Counted from the first letter of the stretch, positions 1 through 8,501 are shown. The stretch is DNA of 13,552 nt from JBKEHD01 sp046710445 (GCA_046710445.1 JBKEHD010000026.1:1-13552), one strand, 5' to 3'. Program-made: numbers and translations. Notes: generated from the letters alone by a model not told the origin.

Positions 1-589
1 CCTTTACATCAATTAAATTTGGATATTGCACTTCTTCAAAACAAGCATCTTTGGTTTTTGTATAAGCTATTTCCCCCTTACCCTTAAAATGATTAATGAT
101 CTCAATCATATTTTTTGGAGCAAGTATTGTATCATTTCCAGACCATGATGCTTCACTTCCATTATCAAAAGGGCAAATCATTCCTTTATTATGTGCATTA
201 GTCCAAATAGCAGCTGGTAAAATACCTGGGACTTTATATAAATTGCTGCTGAGAGATAATTCTCCTAAAACTATATAGTTATCTATTTCCTCTTGATCAA
301 TTATCTCCATCTCAATCAATAGCCCCATAGCTATAGGTAAATCATAATGACTACCTTCTTTTATTAAGTCTGCTGGAGAAAGATTTACAGTAATTCTTTT
401 TGGTGGCAAAGATAACCCAACACTACTAAAAGCAGATCTGATACGTTCTTTGGATTCAACAACAGATTTATTCGCCATCCCAACGATTGAAAAAGCTGGC
501 AATCCTTCACTAATATGAACTTGAACCTCAACTTGTTTTGCAGTTAACCCAACAAAAGAAACAGTGTATACATTAGATACCACTGGCAT
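1..589 (-). CDS. comM: ComM/YifB family Mg-chelatase-like ATPase, N-terminal part (runs off left edge)
   Basis: The reading frame is open from an ATG at 589 to the window edge, giving 196 codons of a family that is usually about 500 residues. What is visible is the N-terminal ChlI domain (related to the Lon S5-like fold). It includes GLPAFSIVGMANKSVVESK (residues 29-47), the KRITVNLSPADLIKEG block (64-79) followed by YDLPIA (82-87), and GELSLSSNLYKVPGILPA (109-126). The last residues, NLIDVK, align just before the point where the AAA+ ATPase domain begins in ComM/YifB, so the Walker motifs lie outside the window. In transformable bacteria ComM is a hexameric helicase that drives branch migration during recombination of incoming DNA; that role is family knowledge. 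An AGG five bases before the ATG supports this start. It lies 89 bp downstream of the MFS gene on the same strand. Identity is confident from the domain; the gene symbol is inferred. Confidence 0.9.
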   Translation of the reverse strand, partial: MPVVSNVYTVSFVGLTAKQVEVQVHISEGLPAFSIVGMANKSVVESKERIRSAFSSVGLSLPPKRITVNLSPADLIKEGSHYDLPIAMGLLIEMEIIDQEEIDNYIVLGELSLSSNLYKVPGILPAAIWTNAHNKGMICPFDNGSEASWSGNDTILAPKNMIEIINHFKGKGEIAYTKTKDACFEEVQYPNLIDVK

Positions 590-678
590 TTACCTATATT
601 CCCATACTCAATGAGCGCATGCTATACTAGATTAAAAAATTATTCAATATCCTTTCTAAGATCTCTTCGCTTATCTAT

Positions 679-1917
679 TTAGGCAATCTTCTTTGACTTC
701 CTATCAAAATACATAAGAAATACACAAATAACCATTCCAATAACTAAGCCGATCACTATTGTTGACATAGCGTAATTATAACTCGATTTAGTATAGGTAA
801 TAACTCCTTTAAGATCAATATCACAAGTATAAAGCATCACTTTACCCATAGATCTATGAAATACATATCCAAAACTCATCATGATCATATTTGCAACAGT
901 AGATGTAAGCGTAGCATGCTTTTCTGATGCGAAAGTAGCAGCTTTTGCAATAACTATCAATTGATACCCACAGAAAAACCCTATTACAAAAAATAAAAAT
1001 TTTAACAAAATCAAATTACCTATTCCAAATATTACTAATGTCATTGCTAATCCCATTCCAAAAGCAGATAAAAGTATCAATCCATAATATGTCTTAAATT
1101 TTTCGAATAAATAACCAAGAGATACTAATCCTACAGCCATACCTAGATATATCATTTGTGTTGCAGAACCTGCAGTTTCATCATTAAATTCGTATACAGA
1201 TTTAAGATATTGATTGCTCCAAGCATCTGCAAATCCCTCCATAGGACCAATCATAAATCCACCCATAATACTCAAAATCCACAAATACTTATTTGTTGCT
1301 ATCAATTTCAAGTCTCCTAAAATAACCTTTATACTCAACCCATCTTCATTAGAGCTAAGTTTCGGAATACTAAAAAAACTATAAATGCACAAAACAATTC
1401 CAAAATAAACCATGAAATTTAATGTATTAGTCCATCCAAATATTGAAATAAAATATGTAACAGGACCTGAACCAAACATCGCTCCTAATAATCCAATAGA
1501 TACCATATAACCTAACATTTTTGGGAACCTTTCTTCACCAAAACAAACCCTCAACATCTTAAACGCACCAAGAGCAGCCCCAGCTGCACCCATTCCTGAA
1601 ATAAATCTCCCAACTGTTATCAACATCCAATTATCAGAATATATCAATGGCATAAAACCTATTACAGTACTAGCAATACAAGCAGTAATAACCTTTCTTG
1701 GTGAATAGTGATCAAGAATTATAGCAAGGGGAATATGCATCAATACATAACCAACATAATAGATACCAGCAAAATTACCAACCATATCCGCATCAACTTT
1801 AAAATTATCCATAATCTGCTGCATAACAACATTAGGAGTTATTCTAAGAATAAGTTGGTATGCATAAAACATTACCAAAACTAACCAAGTATTCCAAGCT
1901 ACAAAAGCGGGGTACAT
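679..1917 (-). CDS. Major facilitator superfamily transporter, substrate unknown
   Basis: This 412-residue protein is almost entirely hydrophobic, with about 12 membrane segments in two six-helix halves, so it should sit in the inner membrane. After TM2 the loop LDHYSPRK (68-75) is a degenerate version of the MFS motif A, and GLLGAMFGSGP (142-152) in TM5 resembles the antiporter motif C. A long polar stretch around 185-210 is the central cytoplasmic loop. The opening (FYAYQLILRITPNVV, 17-31) resembles a group of MFS proteins that I recall from Legionella, Coxiella and Rickettsiales. Some Legionella relatives, the Pht family, import amino acids, but sequence alone does not fix the substrate here. 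The ATG at 1917 is preceded by AGTAGG at 1924-1929, a reasonable ribosome binding site. A perfect 7-bp inverted repeat lies 57-80 bases upstream. The gene looks intact. Confidence 0.88.
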   Translation of the reverse strand: MYPAFVAWNTWLVLVMFYAYQLILRITPNVVMQQIMDNFKVDADMVGNFAGIYYVGYVLMHIPLAIILDHYSPRKVITACIASTVIGFMPLIYSDNWMLITVGRFISGMGAAGAALGAFKMLRVCFGEERFPKMLGYMVSIGLLGAMFGSGPVTYFISIFGWTNTLNFMVYFGIVLCIYSFFSIPKLSSNEDGLSIKVILGDLKLIATNKYLWILSIMGGFMIGPMEGFADAWSNQYLKSVYEFNDETAGSATQMIYLGMAVGLVSLGYLFEKFKTYYGLILLSAFGMGLAMTLVIFGIGNLILLKFLFFVIGFFCGYQLIVIAKAATFASEKHATLTSTVANMIMMSFGYVFHRSMGKVMLYTCDIDLKGVITYTKSSYNYAMSTIVIGLVIGMVICVFLMYFDRKSKKIA

Positions 1918-1973
1918 TTTTAACCTACTATATAATTTTCAATAAACCTCGCGATTCTACATGTTTTTTTTAT

Positions 1974-1997
1974 AATTTACTATACTTTTTGTAAATT
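1974..1997. repeat. Inverted repeat upstream of the MFS gene, possible operator
   Basis: AATTTAC at 1974-1980 and GTAAATT at 1991-1997 are perfect 7-bp inverted arms around a 10-base spacer. On the minus strand a weak promoter candidate overlaps it: TTTACA at 1990-1995 and TATAAA at 1969-1974, with only 15 bases between them. An operator or a hairpin in the MFS leader is possible. Short AT-only repeats arise by chance in a genome this AT-rich, so function is a guess. Confidence 0.3.
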
Positions 1998-2101
1998 CAT
2001 TAGATTTTCATAAAAACAAAAGCTATGCCTAGGAATGTTAAATGCTCAGATATTAATATTTACTCTACCTTTATAACAGTAGGATATTTTATAATATGAA
2101 A

Positions 2102-2662
2102 TCAATACACATATTCCTTCAGGCGATCAATAGAATGATAAACTGCCTTTTTTAAATTATCATTTAGTAAATTTCCATCATCATCAAAATTTTCAAAAGC
2201 ATTTGGAATTGCAATTTCTCCTGGCAAAACGATTACTCCAACATTACTCAAAAGGAGCCTCAAATGCGGCAATGCTCTAATGCCACCAAGAGTCCCTGGT
2301 GAGGTAGCGTTTAATGCGGCAACTTTACCTTTGAATGCTATTAATGGAGCTTCATCTTTATCAGAAGGTCTACTAAGCCAATCTATAATATTTTTTAAAA
2401 GTGGTGAGAAAAATCCATTATATTCTGGTGTTGATATAAAAAACCCTTTAGATTCAATAAATAATTTCTTCAATTCCTTTACAGATTCTGGAATTCCACT
2501 TTCATTTTCTAAATCTGCATTATAAATTGGCATATCATACTCTGATAAATTCACAAGCTTTGCGTCAATACCTATATTTTTTGCGTATTCGTAAGAAAAA
2601 TTTACAAGCAGCTTGTTATAAGATCCCATTCTTATACTACCTGATAAAAACAATACCGACAT
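2102..2662 (-). CDS. NADPH-dependent FMN reductase (flavodoxin-fold NAD(P)H:quinone/flavin oxidoreductase)
   Basis: A soluble cytoplasmic flavoprotein of 186 residues, normal length for the FMN_red family. It has the N-terminal phosphate-binding loop SGSIRMGSYN (7-16), the flavin-contact segment TPEYN (78-82), the KNIIDWLSRP block (90-99), and GGIRALPHLRLLL (126-138). These features match the family of azo-, quinone-, chromate- and flavin-reductases that use NAD(P)H and FMN; the physiological acceptor cannot be read from sequence. Two starts are possible. A GTG at 2671 would add three residues. I prefer the ATG at 2662 because it puts the GSxR loop at the usual distance from the N-terminus; neither has a strong ribosome binding site. 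It diverges from the plus-strand orphan gene across a shared intergenic region. It stops at a TGA. Confidence 0.9.
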   Translation of the reverse strand: MSVLFLSGSIRMGSYNKLLVNFSYEYAKNIGIDAKLVNLSEYDMPIYNADLENESGIPESVKELKKLFIESKGFFISTPEYNGFFSPLLKNIIDWLSRPSDKDEAPLIAFKGKVAALNATSPGTLGGIRALPHLRLLLSNVGVIVLPGEIAIPNAFENFDDDGNLLNDNLKKAVYHSIDRLKEYVY

Positions 2663-2695
2663 CACTTTCACATGAAAAATAAAAAACTATAATTA

Positions 2696-2723
2696 ATGCT
2701 ACAAACAAAAAAAATTTAGTCAA
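2696..2723 (-). promoter_or_regulatory. Candidate promoter for the FMN reductase gene
   Basis: On the minus strand TTGACT (2718-2723, five of six matches to the -35 consensus) is followed 16 bases later by TAGCAT (2696-2701, four of six). Transcription would start near 2689, about 27 bases before the ATG. The -35 box overlaps that of the divergent plus-strand promoter. Consensus matching only, in an AT-rich background. Confidence 0.35.
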
Positions 2724-2748
2724 CAAACTTTACATATTTTGCTATATT
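2720..2748 (+). promoter_or_regulatory. Candidate extended -10 promoter for the plus-strand orphan gene
   Basis: TCAACA (2720-2725) and TATATT (2743-2748) are separated by 17 bases, and a TG one base before the -10 (2740-2741) makes an extended -10 element. Start of transcription would be near 2755, leaving a leader of about 60 bases before the ATG at 2816. A perfect 12-bp palindrome (2744-2755) covers the -10 and start site and could bind a regulator, though it is purely A/T. Confidence 0.35.
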
Positions 2749-2815
2749 ATAATATTGATTTTTCATCTATAAATTATTATGATACACTTTTAATTTCATT
2801 GAGGGTGATGTTATT

Positions 2816-3220
2816 ATGATGAAGAGGGATGATAGTAAGATTATAATCACAAGTAGTTGGGATGCTACCAGAAACATTGAATATATAAAAAAGAATCTAA
2901 ACGATGTACAAACCATTTTTCCAATTACATTAGATTTTGCTATTGAATCATGTAACAACTTATATCCTTCCACTGAAAAAGGCTTAGCATTTGGTTGTCA
3001 TAATCCAAATGATGTCAAATATCTTATCGATAATAATATTATTACTCCGAAATGTAATGATAAATCACACAAAATTGCACAAGCTCAATATTCTTATAGC
3101 TTACTAAATACTGATGATTATTTTAGTTTTGAGGACTGGCATTATACTTGTGGCTTTACGCAAGCTCAAATAAAAGGAGAATATTATGACAATGATCCAA
3201 TTACAACTGCTGATTCTTAG
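2816..3220 (+). CDS. Hypothetical protein, 134 residues, unrecognised
   Basis: I do not recognise this protein. It is soluble, with no membrane segment and no signal peptide. It is rich in Asp, Asn, Tyr and Thr, and has four cysteines (46, 61, 80, 112) and three tryptophan/aromatic patches, the clearest being DDYFSFEDWHYTCGF (100-114). Evidence that it is real: a good ribosome binding site, GAGGG at 2801-2805 or GGTGAT at 2804-2809, before two tandem ATGs (2816 and 2819); a plausible promoter; and codon use with purine-rich first and A/T-rich third positions like its neighbours. It is the only plus-strand gene here. It diverges from the FMN reductase, and its last 20 bases overlap the 3' end of mutS in the opposite direction. 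It could be a lineage-specific protein, an effector, or a shortened remnant of a larger gene. Confidence 0.65.
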   Translation: MMKRDDSKIIITSSWDATRNIEYIKKNLNDVQTIFPITLDFAIESCNNLYPSTEKGLAFGCHNPNDVKYLIDNNIITPKCNDKSHKIAQAQYSYSLLNTDDYFSFEDWHYTCGFTQAQIKGEYYDNDPITTADS

Positions 3221-5810
3221 CATTGGCAACTAACTCAGCGAGAGTTTTTTGTGCATCAAGAGGAGTGAGATTGTATATATCTATATTTTTTAGATACTCT
3301 ACTATTTTTGACTCCTCTTGGTTATTATCTTTCTTTTCTTCTTTTAAATTTTCAATATTTTCTAATTTATCAATGGCATGAGTCTTCTCTAGCTTTTCTA
3401 ATATTTTATTGGCTGTATTTATAACTGATTTAGGCAAACCAGCTATTTGCGCAACATGCACTCCATATGAACTGTCGGCTATTCCAGCAATTAACTTATA
3501 GATAAAAATAATCTCATTATTCCACTCTTTTATTTGCATCGTATATGTAGATATAGAATCATATTGATCCTGAAGTTGGGTCAATTCATGATAATGCGTT
3601 GCAAATAATGTTCTTGCATTTATTTTTTGTATATAATCCAGTACCGCCCATGCTATCGCTATACCATCATATGTAGAGGTTCCCCTTCCTATCTCATCTA
3701 ATATCACGAAGGATTTTTCTGTCATATTATTTGTAATATACGCAGTTTCTATCATTTCAACCATAAATGTAGATTCACCTTTTGCTATATTATCAGATGC
3801 ACCAAGTCTACTGAAAATCTTATCTACTACCCCTATATGCACTTTGGTAGCAGGTACAAAACTTCCCATTTGAGCTAAGATGCAAATCAAAGCATTTTGC
3901 CTTAAAAAAGTACTTTTACCCGCCATATTCGGGCCAGTAATTAGCCATACTTTTTCATTGTCACTAATATCACATGAATTTGGCACAAACTTATCTTGAA
4001 AATTTTCTACAACAGGATGTCTTCCTTCTGTAATTTCAAATTTCAAACTATCGTCAATATGCGGCTTAGTGTAATTTTTTTCCTTTGCAAGCTCAGCAAG
4101 CGAACTATAAAAATCCAAATTTGCAATAGAATCAATAACAAGACTTATTTCTTCAAAACACGATTTTACTTTAGTAGATAAAAAATCTAATATTTCGTTT
4201 TCAATAGCTAGTATTTTATCATCACAATTGAGCAAAGTATTTTCTAAATCTTTAAGTTCATTTGTATAGAATCTTACTGAATTACCTAAAGTTTGCTTAT
4301 GAATAAAATTATCGTTTTGCAACTTTTTAGCATTTGTCGCACTAATTTCTACAAAATAACCCAAAACATTATTTCTGGATATTTTTAGATTCGATATATC
4401 CGTATCTTTTGCATACTTATTTTTCATAAGAATGATTTTTTCTTCAGCAGTATTTTTCAAATCATATAATTGATCTAAATGATTATTATATCCCCCTTTA
4501 ACAAATCTATCTTCTTTATTATCTAGCAAAGCCTCTTCTAAAGTAGATAACAAACCTGCAAATCCGTAAATTTGCATAACTAAAGAATTAATTTCATCTA
4601 TTAGTGATGTATCGCTAATTCTAAATATTTCGCTGATAATTGTTGAAATCTTTAATCCATCTCGGATAGAAAGCAAAGTATCAAAAGTCCCTTTATTTAT
4701 AAATAATTTACTTAACGATCTTTCCATATCTGGGAAATGGACGAGATATTTTCTCATATCTGTACTAAGCTTTTTATTTTTATAAAAAAACTCAACAGCT
4801 TTTAACCTTTTATTTATCGCTAAAGAATTACACAAAGGAGAATTCAGACGCATTTTAAGCATCCTTCCACCACAAGATGTAATGGTTTTATCAATTATAT
4901 TTAATAATGAGAATTTTTTATCGTGACATGTTGCCGTATCCAACTCCAAACTTCTTCTTGTAGCAAAATCTATCTCCATAAAGAATTTTCTATCTATATT
5001 TTTTAGATTTTTAAGTTTAGGAATATTATTTTTCTTTGTGTGTATTATATATTCTACCAAACCTCCAGAGGCTACAATTTGAGCATTTGAAAATTCACCT
5101 AAAGATCTTACAGATTGAATATTATAGTATTTGATCAATCTACCATTACATGCTTTTAGATCAAAAATATTTCCTGTTCTTATTGTAAAATTCCAATCTT
5201 GCTTAATATTTGCAAAATCTTCAAAATCTTTTTCAGAAATTATTATTTCTTTTGGTTGTAACCTTGATAATTCCGTAAATAAATCTTTACTCTGACAATT
5301 AATCGTAAAAAATTCACAAGTTGTTAGTTCAACACAAGCAATAGCATATTCATCTTTATATTTAGCTATCGAGATAAGGTGATTTACTCCTTTATTCTCT
5401 AAAACACCCTCTTCCATCAAAGTTCCCGCTGTAATTATTTGTACAACATCTCTTTTTACTACAGCTTTATATCCTCTTTTTTTTGCTTCTTCAGGCGATT
5501 CTAATTGTTCACATATGGCTATTGTATAACCATTTTTTAGCAATTTATTCATGTAATGTTGAATACTATGATATGGAACACCACACATTGGTATACTATC
5601 ATCATTATTTTGCTTTCCCCTTCTTGTAAGAACAATATCTAGTGCTTTAGATGCTATTTTGGCATCTTCAAAAAAAAGTTCATAAAAATCACCCAATCTA
5701 TAAAATAATAAATGTTCTTTATGCGCAGATTTGATACTTAAATATTGCTGCATCATAGGGGTTAAATTACTCCCCAATATTACGCTTTCAGAATTATCAT
5801 TTTTTATCAT
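3201..5810 (-). CDS. mutS: DNA mismatch repair ATPase MutS
   Basis: A full-length 869-residue MutS. The N-terminal mismatch-recognition domain carries the F-x-E motif in GDFYELF (F42, E44), which inserts next to the mispaired base. The connector, core/lever and clamp domains follow (roughly 130-590). The C-terminal ABC-type ATPase has Walker A GPNMAGKST (626-634), a signature-like region SRLGASDNIAKGEST (667-681), Walker B VILDEIGRGT (702-711) and the switch histidine in FATHYHEL (736-743). The extreme C-terminus NLTPLDAQKTLAELV (847-861) is a conserved end motif. MutS finds mismatches after replication and recruits MutL, which is not in this window. The ATG at 5810 has no clear Shine-Dalgarno sequence. 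It lies 33 bp after the Bcr-like MFS gene on the same strand, so co-transcription is likely. Its 3' end overlaps the convergent orphan gene by 20 bases, leaving no room for a separate terminator. Confidence 0.98.
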   Translation of the reverse strand: MIKNDNSESVILGSNLTPMMQQYLSIKSAHKEHLLFYRLGDFYELFFEDAKIASKALDIVLTRRGKQNNDDSIPMCGVPYHSIQHYMNKLLKNGYTIAICEQLESPEEAKKRGYKAVVKRDVVQIITAGTLMEEGVLENKGVNHLISIAKYKDEYAIACVELTTCEFFTINCQSKDLFTELSRLQPKEIIISEKDFEDFANIKQDWNFTIRTGNIFDLKACNGRLIKYYNIQSVRSLGEFSNAQIVASGGLVEYIIHTKKNNIPKLKNLKNIDRKFFMEIDFATRRSLELDTATCHDKKFSLLNIIDKTITSCGGRMLKMRLNSPLCNSLAINKRLKAVEFFYKNKKLSTDMRKYLVHFPDMERSLSKLFINKGTFDTLLSIRDGLKISTIISEIFRISDTSLIDEINSLVMQIYGFAGLLSTLEEALLDNKEDRFVKGGYNNHLDQLYDLKNTAEEKIILMKNKYAKDTDISNLKISRNNVLGYFVEISATNAKKLQNDNFIHKQTLGNSVRFYTNELKDLENTLLNCDDKILAIENEILDFLSTKVKSCFEEISLVIDSIANLDFYSSLAELAKEKNYTKPHIDDSLKFEITEGRHPVVENFQDKFVPNSCDISDNEKVWLITGPNMAGKSTFLRQNALICILAQMGSFVPATKVHIGVVDKIFSRLGASDNIAKGESTFMVEMIETAYITNNMTEKSFVILDEIGRGTSTYDGIAIAWAVLDYIQKINARTLFATHYHELTQLQDQYDSISTYTMQIKEWNNEIIFIYKLIAGIADSSYGVHVAQIAGLPKSVINTANKILEKLEKTHAIDKLENIENLKEEKKDNNQEESKIVEYLKNIDIYNLTPLDAQKTLAELVANAKNQQL

Positions 5811-5843
5811 TTTGCATTAAGGAATATGATTTTTTATATGTAA

Positions 5844-7052
5844 TCACTTTTTATTATCAATATTAAATCTTTCAGCTCTACTTAAAAAGAAAAACGATAT
5901 CAGTGTTGCAATCAGTGTGAAAATCTCCATGGGATAAATAGTTTGATCATAAAAACAACTTGTAAGCTTTACTGCAAAAGCACTAAATAACATCTCAAAC
6001 ATAATCATAGTTGCAGATGCGCTCCCAGCTAATTTCGGTACTGAACTTACAACTTTATGCGTTGCATTCCCAAAAATCCATGCAATAGCAAATAAGTATG
6101 GTATTTTTATAGCTTGTATAGCTATAGGATCAATATACCCCGTATACTCCATTATAATTAAGGAAATACTACTAAAAAATACTCCTATCAAAGCATATCT
6201 TATAATTTGATCAGAATTGAAATAATTAATTAATTTATCATTTACCATTCCACCAATTACAAAACCAAGCCCACCAAATGCCATTAAAATTCCACAAAAT
6301 TCAATGCTTGTTAGGAATCTCTCAATAAAAATTAATGGCAATGTAGTAACATTGATAAAAGCAACAGACACAAACAATACTTTTATCACCATATAACTTA
6401 CAAAACTACTATTGGATAAAAGTACTTTATAGTTACTTAATATCTTTTTTATATTTAATTTTGATTTTTGATGCTCAAGAGTTTCTGGTAGAAAGAAAAT
6501 ACTGCAAATCAACAATATTGCACCTAATCCAGATATTAATACGAAACTATTTCTCCAACCAATATTAGCTCCCACATATGCACCTATACTCGGAGATGCA
6601 ACTATTACAACCCCAATTAATATTTGCAACTTTATAATTGCTTTTTCAAATTGTTTCCCTTTATAAATATCATGCACTATAGCATTTCCTACAGACCAGG
6701 AAACTCCTGCTCCAATACCCTGTAGAAAACGGAAAAAATAAAGAGATGTAACGGAATGTGTTAGTGATATCATAAAAGAAGCAATGGAAAAACATAATAT
6801 TCCAAAAACAATAAGCTTTTTCCTTCCCCATGCATCTGATAAATTTCCATAAATAATAGATGACACACCTAAACCTAATAAATTTATTACTGCTGTAAAT
6901 TGAACTGCAGCTTCGCTAATTCCAAAATCTCGCCTAACGTTTGAAAGAAGTGGTAAGTAGAAAAATATAGCAAGATCAAATACACCTATTGCACATACAA
7001 CCATGTAAAATATAAATTTCTTTCTACTATCGGAAAAAATAGCGTTATTCAT
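5844..7052 (-). CDS. Bcr/CflA-like MFS transporter
   Basis: A 402-residue, 12-helix inner-membrane protein of the drug:proton antiporter type. Motif A is well kept as GNLSDAWGRKK (69-79); RFLQGIGAG (108-116) fits motif B, with its arginine in TM4. Motif C is seen around VVIVASPSIGAYVGANIGWRNSF (148-170 region), and the central loop begins after LPET (188-191). This pattern is that of Bcr/CflA multidrug or sulfonamide/bicyclomycin exporters. In that family TM1 usually ends in DMYLP; here the corresponding stretch is FFYLP (30-34), and the nearest acidic residue is D26, about one helix turn earlier. Transport of a drug is therefore not assured, and rickettsial relatives may import metabolites instead. 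The ATG at 7052 lacks a clear ribosome binding site. It follows putP by 66 bp and precedes mutS by 33 bp. Confidence 0.87.
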   Translation of the reverse strand: MNNAIFSDSRKKFIFYMVVCAIGVFDLAIFFYLPLLSNVRRDFGISEAAVQFTAVINLLGLGVSSIIYGNLSDAWGRKKLIVFGILCFSIASFMISLTHSVTSLYFFRFLQGIGAGVSWSVGNAIVHDIYKGKQFEKAIIKLQILIGVVIVASPSIGAYVGANIGWRNSFVLISGLGAILLICSIFFLPETLEHQKSKLNIKKILSNYKVLLSNSSFVSYMVIKVLFVSVAFINVTTLPLIFIERFLTSIEFCGILMAFGGLGFVIGGMVNDKLINYFNSDQIIRYALIGVFFSSISLIIMEYTGYIDPIAIQAIKIPYLFAIAWIFGNATHKVVSSVPKLAGSASATMIMFEMLFSAFAVKLTSCFYDQTIYPMEIFTLIATLISFFFLSRAERFNIDNKK

Positions 7053-7118
7053 TATATTGAAATAAAAATGGAACTGTAGTTAATATATATAAAACTTTAT
7101 TATAAACAATAAAAAACC

Positions 7119-8501
7119 TTATATAGATCTTTTATTCCTATATAAAATTACTGATACACCCAATAAAAATCCAGGTATTATTTCATATACTTCTTTCATA
7201 CTCAAAAAATCTTTTATAAAATGCCATATAATAACAGTTATCCCACCTGTTATCATACTATAAAGAGCCGTTTCTTTAGTCATATTTTTTGAATATAAAG
7301 AAAAAATTATTATGGGTCCAAAAGCACTTCCTAAACCTGCCCATGCAAAAGATACTAAATTCAATATTGTATTATTTTGATCTAATGCTGGGATTGCTGC
7401 AATTAAAATAATTATAAACATCACTGCACGTGTTAGCCACAATTTATATCTTTTTGATATATTAAGATTAAAGCCTATATCTTCAATTATAGAACAGGAA
7501 GTTGCATGCAATTGAGCTGCTATTGTACTCATAATAGCGGCTAAAACTGCAGCTAAAACCACCCCAAATAACCAACTTGGAAAAAGTTTAGATGCTGATA
7601 ATAAAAAAATTGTGTCTGGATGAAATGTATCACTAGGTGCAAATAATAACCTACCAAACAATCCAACAAACATAGCTCCTACAAGTGACAAAAACATCCA
7701 TGTCATGCATATCTTCATAGATGTTTTCATAGTATCAGGAGTTTTTGTGGCCATAAATCTTACCAAAATATGCGGTTGGCCAAAATACCCTAACCCCCAA
7801 CATAATAAAGAAATTATTGTAACTACACTTGTGCCTTTAAACGGATCAGAAATATTGATATTAGATCTTATAATATTATCGTAAATATTTTGCTGATCAA
7901 AAAAAATGGCAATCGGAACAATTAATAAAGAAAAAAGCATTAACGTACCCTGCATTACATCTATCCAATTTATTGCTGTAAATCCACCTATAGAAGTGTA
8001 AATCAATACAAAAATTGCTCCAAAAAATAAACAGTATTTATATTCGATTCCACTGAATGTACTAAGGAGTAACGCAAGAGCAATAAGAGCTGATGCAATA
8101 TAAATTAGGAAAAATATAGTTATAACAACAGAACTAACTATTCTTATAGTATGGGATTTATCATTAAATCTATTTGATAGATAACTAGGGATTGTTAACG
8201 CATTACCATATTTTTCTGTTAATATTCTTAGCTTCTTAGCAACTATCTTCCAATTTAAAAATGCTCCAATAAGCAATCCTAAAGGGAACCATAATTCGCT
8301 TACACCATGTAAATATACTATGCCAGGAAATGCCATCATTAACCAACCACTCATATCAGAAGCCCCCGCTCCTAACGCAGTTGTGACAGAGTTAAATTTT
8401 CTACCACCTAATACAAAATCCTTTGCAACATCATTTTTCCTTACTGATATATATCCCAATAAAATAACTATGGAAAAATATAGGATAACAATCAACAACA
8501 T
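7119..8501 (-). CDS. putP: Sodium/proline symporter, PutP type (SSS family)
   Basis: A 460-residue, roughly 12-13-helix LeuT-fold symporter that aligns closely with E. coli PutP along its length. Diagnostic stretches are LGGRKFNSVTTALGAGASDM followed by SGW (31-53), YTSIGGFTAINWIDVMQGTLM (168-188 region), CWGLGYFGQPHILVRFMA (234-251), and VLAAIMSTIAAQLHA (319-333). Residues known to matter in PutP are kept: Arg of GGR (R34), the Na+-site Asp of ASDMSG (D49) with its following Ser (S51), and the Ser-Thr pair S325-T326. It should bring proline into the cell using the sodium gradient; proline is the best-supported substrate, although related osmolytes are possible. It is about 40 residues shorter than E. 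coli PutP, mostly at the C-terminus. The start is fixed: an in-frame TAA lies two codons before the ATG at 8501. Confidence 0.93.
   Translation of the reverse strand: MLLIVILYFSIVILLGYISVRKNDVAKDFVLGGRKFNSVTTALGAGASDMSGWLMMAFPGIVYLHGVSELWFPLGLLIGAFLNWKIVAKKLRILTEKYGNALTIPSYLSNRFNDKSHTIRIVSSVVITIFFLIYIASALIALALLLSTFSGIEYKYCLFFGAIFVLIYTSIGGFTAINWIDVMQGTLMLFSLLIVPIAIFFDQQNIYDNIIRSNINISDPFKGTSVVTIISLLCWGLGYFGQPHILVRFMATKTPDTMKTSMKICMTWMFLSLVGAMFVGLFGRLLFAPSDTFHPDTIFLLSASKLFPSWLFGVVLAAVLAAIMSTIAAQLHATSCSIIEDIGFNLNISKRYKLWLTRAVMFIIILIAAIPALDQNNTILNLVSFAWAGLGSAFGPIIIFSLYSKNMTKETALYSMITGGITVIIWHFIKDFLSMKEVYEIIPGFLLGVSVILYRNKRSI

Noticed and set aside
96..278. Plus-strand ORF of 60 codons
   Set aside because: Lies antisense within the clear comM frame; a shadow.
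621..647. Promoter-like TTGAAT and TATAGC boxes before comM
   Set aside because: Only four of six matches in each box and a spacer of 15 bases, shorter than normal; not better than background.
2280..2525. Plus-strand ORF of 81 codons
   Set aside because: Antisense to the conserved core of the FMN reductase; a shadow.
2767..2973. Minus-strand ORF of 68 codons opposite the orphan gene
   Set aside because: No ribosome binding site and a hydrophobic low-complexity product; the plus-strand frame has better start signals and codon use.
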